Positions 60,568 through 64,000 of a stretch of 64,000 nucleotides of DNA are shown here, piece after piece (the first letter of the stretch is position 1; each line of letters begins with the position of its first letter). The translations under genes and the position numbers were made by a program. Under the pieces are notes generated by a model. The model was given only the letters and a program-made list of their open reading frames with translations, was not told where the DNA came from and ran no database searches. Origin of the DNA: Bacteroidota bacterium (GTDB lineage Bacteria; Bacteroidota; Bacteroidia; Bacteroidales; Prolixibacteraceae). The DNA lies in NCBI GenBank assembly GCA_023412195.1, contig JAEYNZ010000139.1, positions 30,529 through 94,528 on the forward strand. The letters are read 5' to 3'.

Positions 60568-63402
60568 CTACATCTTTCCAATCTTTAATACCTCTGCAGC
60601 CTCCAATCCTGTTTCTGGATTGAATTTCCCACTGTTCATATAACTCAGAAGGCTGTGCCGCAGCTGTCGCGCTTCGGCACAGTTTTCAAGGTTGTTCACC
60701 AGGTCGGCTCCGCTTATCAGCAGGCTCCCCTCTCCCACTTTAGCTTCAATGATCAGTGCCAGCCTGCGGTTTGTCACCCAGTCGTCGATGATGCGCACCA
60801 CGGGCTTCAGTTCCACGGGAAATGAGTCCATCCTGATGGCATCGGCATGGCTCATGGCATCCCACCACTGCCAGTTTGAGTGATATTCCGTGGGAAACTG
60901 CGCCAACGCCGGATGAGCAGGGTTGCAGAGGATGCCCAATGTGTGCGGCTTCTGGTTGTCTGTCCACGCCGTGTTCCAGAAGATGGATGAAAAACCCACA
61001 CCCACTTCCCCGCCCATTCCGGGGGCTACCCTCCCCCTGCCCAGGCTCAGGAGCACTTTCCCTCCTTTTACCAGGAAATCCAGGGTGGAGGCATCCAGGG
61101 ATTGTGATATTCTTACTTCGCCGGGTTCACCTGAAACATTGCGCGGATAGACCCATATATCCCAGGAATTGGAAAATTCCCCAACCGTTACTTCAAGTGT
61201 CATTTTCTGAGGAAAATTCCCATTTTGAAATGGAAATGAAATTTTCCCCAAAATTATGCCGTTCCCAAGTGGTATATCCCGTTGCCCCAACGACCCCTCT
61301 GCCACTGTGATTGTACCCGAAATCAGCCGCCATGCCGGTTCTGCTTTCTCTAAAGGTTTTTCCCCAAAATGGGACACTTCAATGTCTGCTATCAATGTGT
61401 CACCTTCTGTAAAAATTCTTTTAACAAGCCGTGCCAATGGGACTGTAGAATTGCAGAACCTGCTGTATTCTTCTGCTGTAATATAACCTTTTTCCTCCCA
61501 GAAGGGATCGAGCACTCCTACAAGCGCTGTACCCTGTCCGGGGAAATCATGCAGGTCGAGCAGCTGGAACCCCGCAAACCCGGGTGTCCGCAATGCTGCT
61601 TCAATATCGGCCTTATAGCACAGTGCCTGAAGTTTACCCGAAGCCAGAAGAAAACTATCGGCCAGGTGACTCATATGGTGCGCCTCCAGGCTTTCCCTGA
61701 ATATTTCAAAGTTTCTTGCCTTCAGTACCCCGTCGTATTTTTCGATCTCTTTGAAGTTTGGATATACACACCACTGCCCTATCTCATGACTTATAACCGG
61801 GATCCCGTCAGACGGTACCCTGTCTGACCAGTCGAAGTTGGTCCGCGGTGGCTGTGCATTGATGATGCTGTTCAGTTCCTCTCCCCAGCCCTGTATCCTT
61901 GGCTGGGGAATGTTGTGGTATTCATTTACAGGAAGTTCAGGCCAGCCTGCACCCCCTGTATATACCCTGCGGGAATCCTGCTTTTTCCAGTAAGAAACAA
62001 ATTCTGTCAGAAACTCCCGGTAACGCGGTCCTCCCGGCTCATTACCGTAAGCCATCATCACAAAGGAGGGATGGTTTCCATAAGCCTTTACAATGCTCCT
62101 GCTTTCATCATAGATATAGCGGTCGATGGGCAGCCCGCTCCCCAGCTGCGTGCTCTGGTTTGCCCAGGATGAACATTCCACCTGCAGGTAAACTCCCATT
62201 TTGTCGGCTGCAATAAATGCAGCCCTGGGAGGGCACCACGAATGAAAACGTACATGGTTCAGGCCATGATCTTTAACTGCCTGGTAAACCTTCTCCCATT
62301 CCTGAACTTCTGTTGGCGGATAACCGGTTTTGGGGAAGATGGCACATTCCAGGGTTCCCCGTAAAAATACCGGCCTTCCGTTTACAGAAAACCTGGTACC
62401 ATCTGCTTTAAAATCCCTCAGTCCAAAATCAACACTCCTTTTATCAAGAACTTTTTTATTTCGTATTTCAGCCGTTAATTCATAGACATTTGGATTAAAT
62501 TCATCCCACAGCAATGCTTCCTCTCCCAGTGAAAAATTGATACGGACTATATTTTCTCCCGGCATCAGGTTGAACTTAAATTTCTCCTCAAGTGTTTTGC
62601 CTGCTGCATATTTAAGCCTTACTGAAACCGGAACATCTATGTGCAACTGGCTAAATTCAGTGTTGATTATAACTGCCCTGACCGACACTGCCTTTTTTTC
62701 GACATCAGGAAAAACCTCTATATTTTCAAAAAACACTTCTCCTTTGACATTCAGTGATATATCACCCGTAATGCCATTCCAGTTCGACTGGGTATGGTCG
62801 GAAATGCTGTGTGAGTTGTGTCCGGGATCAATGTCTTTCACCCGGTTATCAACCCGTATGGTTATGGTATTTTTGCCAGCCTTCAAAAGTCCTGAAATAT
62901 CGTACTGATGAGGTGTTGCCAGGCTATTTTCCATGCCTGCCTGCCTGTTGTTAACCCAAACCATAGACTCCCAGTGCACCCGTTCCAGGTTCAGGAATAC
63001 CGGTTTTTCCTCCCATCCTGAGGGAATATCAAAGGTATTTTGGTACCATGCTGCACCTGTATATTTTTTATCGGGCTGTAACCAAAAGGGAAATCTAACA
63101 TTGCCGGGGTCGTGGAAGGGAGCATAATCCGGATGTTTATACCATTCCGGATTCCTGATGTCGCCTGTCCACCTGGTATCAAGGGTAATATCATATCCCT
63201 TGCCGTTTTCCGCCATTGAGCCCGGAAGGTTTATGGTTTCCTGCAACCCTTTTTCATGCCACTTTTCAACAATTCCCACATCTTCAGGGTCAATCGCAAA
63301 CTGCCACTTCCCTGCCAGGCTGATGCCGGTTTGCTGGTTTCGGGAACATGAAAAAAAAGTGGAAATGACTGCGGCTGTTAAAAATAGGGTGATACCTTTC
63401 AT
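60568..63402 (-). CDS. Glycoside hydrolase family 2, beta-glucuronidase/galactosidase-like lipoprotein
   Basis: The 944-residue lipoprotein (lipobox TFFSC, Cys19) has a GH2 jelly-roll domain (about 25-220), an Ig-like domain (225-330) and a TIM barrel. The acid/base candidate is Glu455 (MMAYGNEPGG), and the nucleophile candidate is Glu540 (VISHEIGQW). A C-terminal region (about 640-930) of beta-rich and Rossmann-like parts without assignment ends the protein. The sequence is unlike the 815-residue GH2 at 11-13 kb. The substrate is not fixed by sequence; beta-galactose, glucuronate or mannose are possible. Confidence 0.9.
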   Translation of the reverse strand: MKGITLFLTAAVISTFFSCSRNQQTGISLAGKWQFAIDPEDVGIVEKWHEKGLQETINLPGSMAENGKGYDITLDTRWTGDIRNPEWYKHPDYAPFHDPGNVRFPFWLQPDKKYTGAAWYQNTFDIPSGWEEKPVFLNLERVHWESMVWVNNRQAGMENSLATPHQYDISGLLKAGKNTITIRVDNRVKDIDPGHNSHSISDHTQSNWNGITGDISLNVKGEVFFENIEVFPDVEKKAVSVRAVIINTEFSQLHIDVPVSVRLKYAAGKTLEEKFKFNLMPGENIVRINFSLGEEALLWDEFNPNVYELTAEIRNKKVLDKRSVDFGLRDFKADGTRFSVNGRPVFLRGTLECAIFPKTGYPPTEVQEWEKVYQAVKDHGLNHVRFHSWCPPRAAFIAADKMGVYLQVECSSWANQSTQLGSGLPIDRYIYDESRSIVKAYGNHPSFVMMAYGNEPGGPRYREFLTEFVSYWKKQDSRRVYTGGAGWPELPVNEYHNIPQPRIQGWGEELNSIINAQPPRTNFDWSDRVPSDGIPVISHEIGQWCVYPNFKEIEKYDGVLKARNFEIFRESLEAHHMSHLADSFLLASGKLQALCYKADIEAALRTPGFAGFQLLDLHDFPGQGTALVGVLDPFWEEKGYITAEEYSRFCNSTVPLARLVKRIFTEGDTLIADIEVSHFGEKPLEKAEPAWRLISGTITVAEGSLGQRDIPLGNGIILGKISFPFQNGNFPQKMTLEVTVGEFSNSWDIWVYPRNVSGEPGEVRISQSLDASTLDFLVKGGKVLLSLGRGRVAPGMGGEVGVGFSSIFWNTAWTDNQKPHTLGILCNPAHPALAQFPTEYHSNWQWWDAMSHADAIRMDSFPVELKPVVRIIDDWVTNRRLALIIEAKVGEGSLLISGADLVNNLENCAEARQLRHSLLSYMNSGKFNPETGLEAAEVLKIGKM

Positions 63403-63455
63403 TGGTTAATGTTTTTTGTACTAAATTGGAACGAAATTACAAATTTTCTGAAGCC

Positions 63456-64000
63456 ATGTTAAAATTGATTTTTTTCATCTTACCTTTTTTCCTGGTTTCA
63501 GGGGGAAACCACAATCTCCCCGCCCATGGTACAGATACTGAAAAAAAAGAAATTCTGTTTGAAAAGGTGTACCTGCATATCGACCGTGAACTATACTCCC
63601 CCGGCGATGATATCTGGTTCAGGTCATACCTGGCAGGGGGAATCAACCATCGCCTCATCCCAGGCTATAAAAATATTTACGTTCAGCTTGTTGCTGAAGA
63701 TGGCACTGTTGCTGCGCAGAAATTACTTTTGTCGAAAGGAGGCACAGTTCATGGCGACTTTCGGCTTCCTGCCACGCTGCCGGAAGGTAAATATGTCATC
63801 CGGGCGTATACCCGGTATCTTCAGAATTTTGGAGAAGAAAGCTATTTTCAAAAAAAAATCATGGTGGTACAACCCAAAAACTCCCTCGAGATATCTGAAA
63901 TTGTACCTGATGAAAAAGTTTCGGAGATCGATGTCGCCTTTCTTCCCGAGGGTGGAAACTTTGTTTTGAACGCCATCAACCATATAGCATTCAAAGCCGT
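63456..64000 (+). CDS. MG2-domain surface protein, N-terminal part (cut by window edge)
   Basis: The frame runs 181 codons to the window end. A signal peptide (MLKLIFFILPFFLVSGG) is followed by EKVYLHIDRELYSPGDDIWF, a hallmark of MG2-type (alpha-2-macroglobulin-like) proteins of Bacteroidota that often go on to carry a TonB-plug domain. PEGKYVIRAYTRYLQNFGEE follows. The rest is outside the window, so the full domain set is unknown. It is divergent from GH2, with a 53-base gap. Confidence 0.85.
   Translation, partial: MLKLIFFILPFFLVSGGNHNLPAHGTDTEKKEILFEKVYLHIDRELYSPGDDIWFRSYLAGGINHRLIPGYKNIYVQLVAEDGTVAAQKLLLSKGGTVHGDFRLPATLPEGKYVIRAYTRYLQNFGEESYFQKKIMVVQPKNSLEISEIVPDEKVSEIDVAFLPEGGNFVLNAINHIAFKA

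Overview
The window looks like a chromosomal segment of a Bacteroidota (class Bacteroidia) polysaccharide degrader. The signs are lipoprotein signal peptides throughout, FecI/FecR-type signalling with STN domains, the DUF4292/TPR/EnvC and DUF4175 gene sets, several -7 boxes of the form TAnnTTTG, few clear Shine-Dalgarno sites and many TTG or GTG starts. I cannot fix the genus from the sequence. No phage, insertion sequence or CRISPR array is visible.

Layout. 1-2.2 kb: a truncated radical SAM gene and a lipoprotein amidohydrolase, both minus. 2.5-10.8 kb: a plus-strand tetrapyrrole cluster hemA-hemC-hemD-hemB-hemL-hemE-hemF carrying charged glutamyl-tRNA to protoporphyrinogen IX, preceded by a small unknown ORF and followed by two small membrane proteins. 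11.3-23.1 kb: accessory and stress genes, namely a GH2 glycosidase, an orphan MBOAT-like protein, an aldehyde dehydrogenase, pirin, YceI, OsmC, a Crp/Fnr regulator with a methyltransferase, an OmpA-like protein and an AraC regulator. 23.3-34.4 kb: mostly minus-strand housekeeping, with dut-TPR-DUF4292-EnvC, hemW, Rrf2, rpiB, a flippase, ruvB and a lone receiver protein, plus two plus-strand genes (VanZ-like and a glutaminyl cyclase). 34.9-43.3 kb: a plus-strand run of DUF4175, an RsbW-like ATPase, ybeY, mnmG, apt and uvrC. 43.5-52.8 kb: minus-strand rsgA, tdh, a LolC/E-like permease, rbfA, then an ECF sigma/FecR operon whose outputs are two STN-domain proteins, and a DUF202 protein. 53.0 kb: tRNA-Leu(CAA). 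53.2-64 kb: a hemicellulose-type glycosidase locus (GH51, a GH5-like cellulase, GH26, GH2) with a tandem class II aldolase, an AAA_14/DUF4143 ATPase and the start of an MG2-type surface protein.

Two signals stand out. First, a perfect 16-bp ParB-binding parS site lies directly after mnmG, a one-mismatch copy lies upstream of rsgA, and three weaker copies are scattered over 23-46 kb, so this segment is probably close to the replication origin. The AT-rich 432-bp divergent gap at 34.44-34.87 kb is a candidate, unproven, for origin-related or regulatory DNA. Second, the ECF sigma/anti-sigma operon encodes no TonB receptor. Instead it encodes an STN/double-aspartyl-protease/PDZ protein and an STN/carboxypeptidase-regulatory-like protein, which looks like a variant of the FecR-STN pathway in which the sensor may be a protease rather than a transporter.
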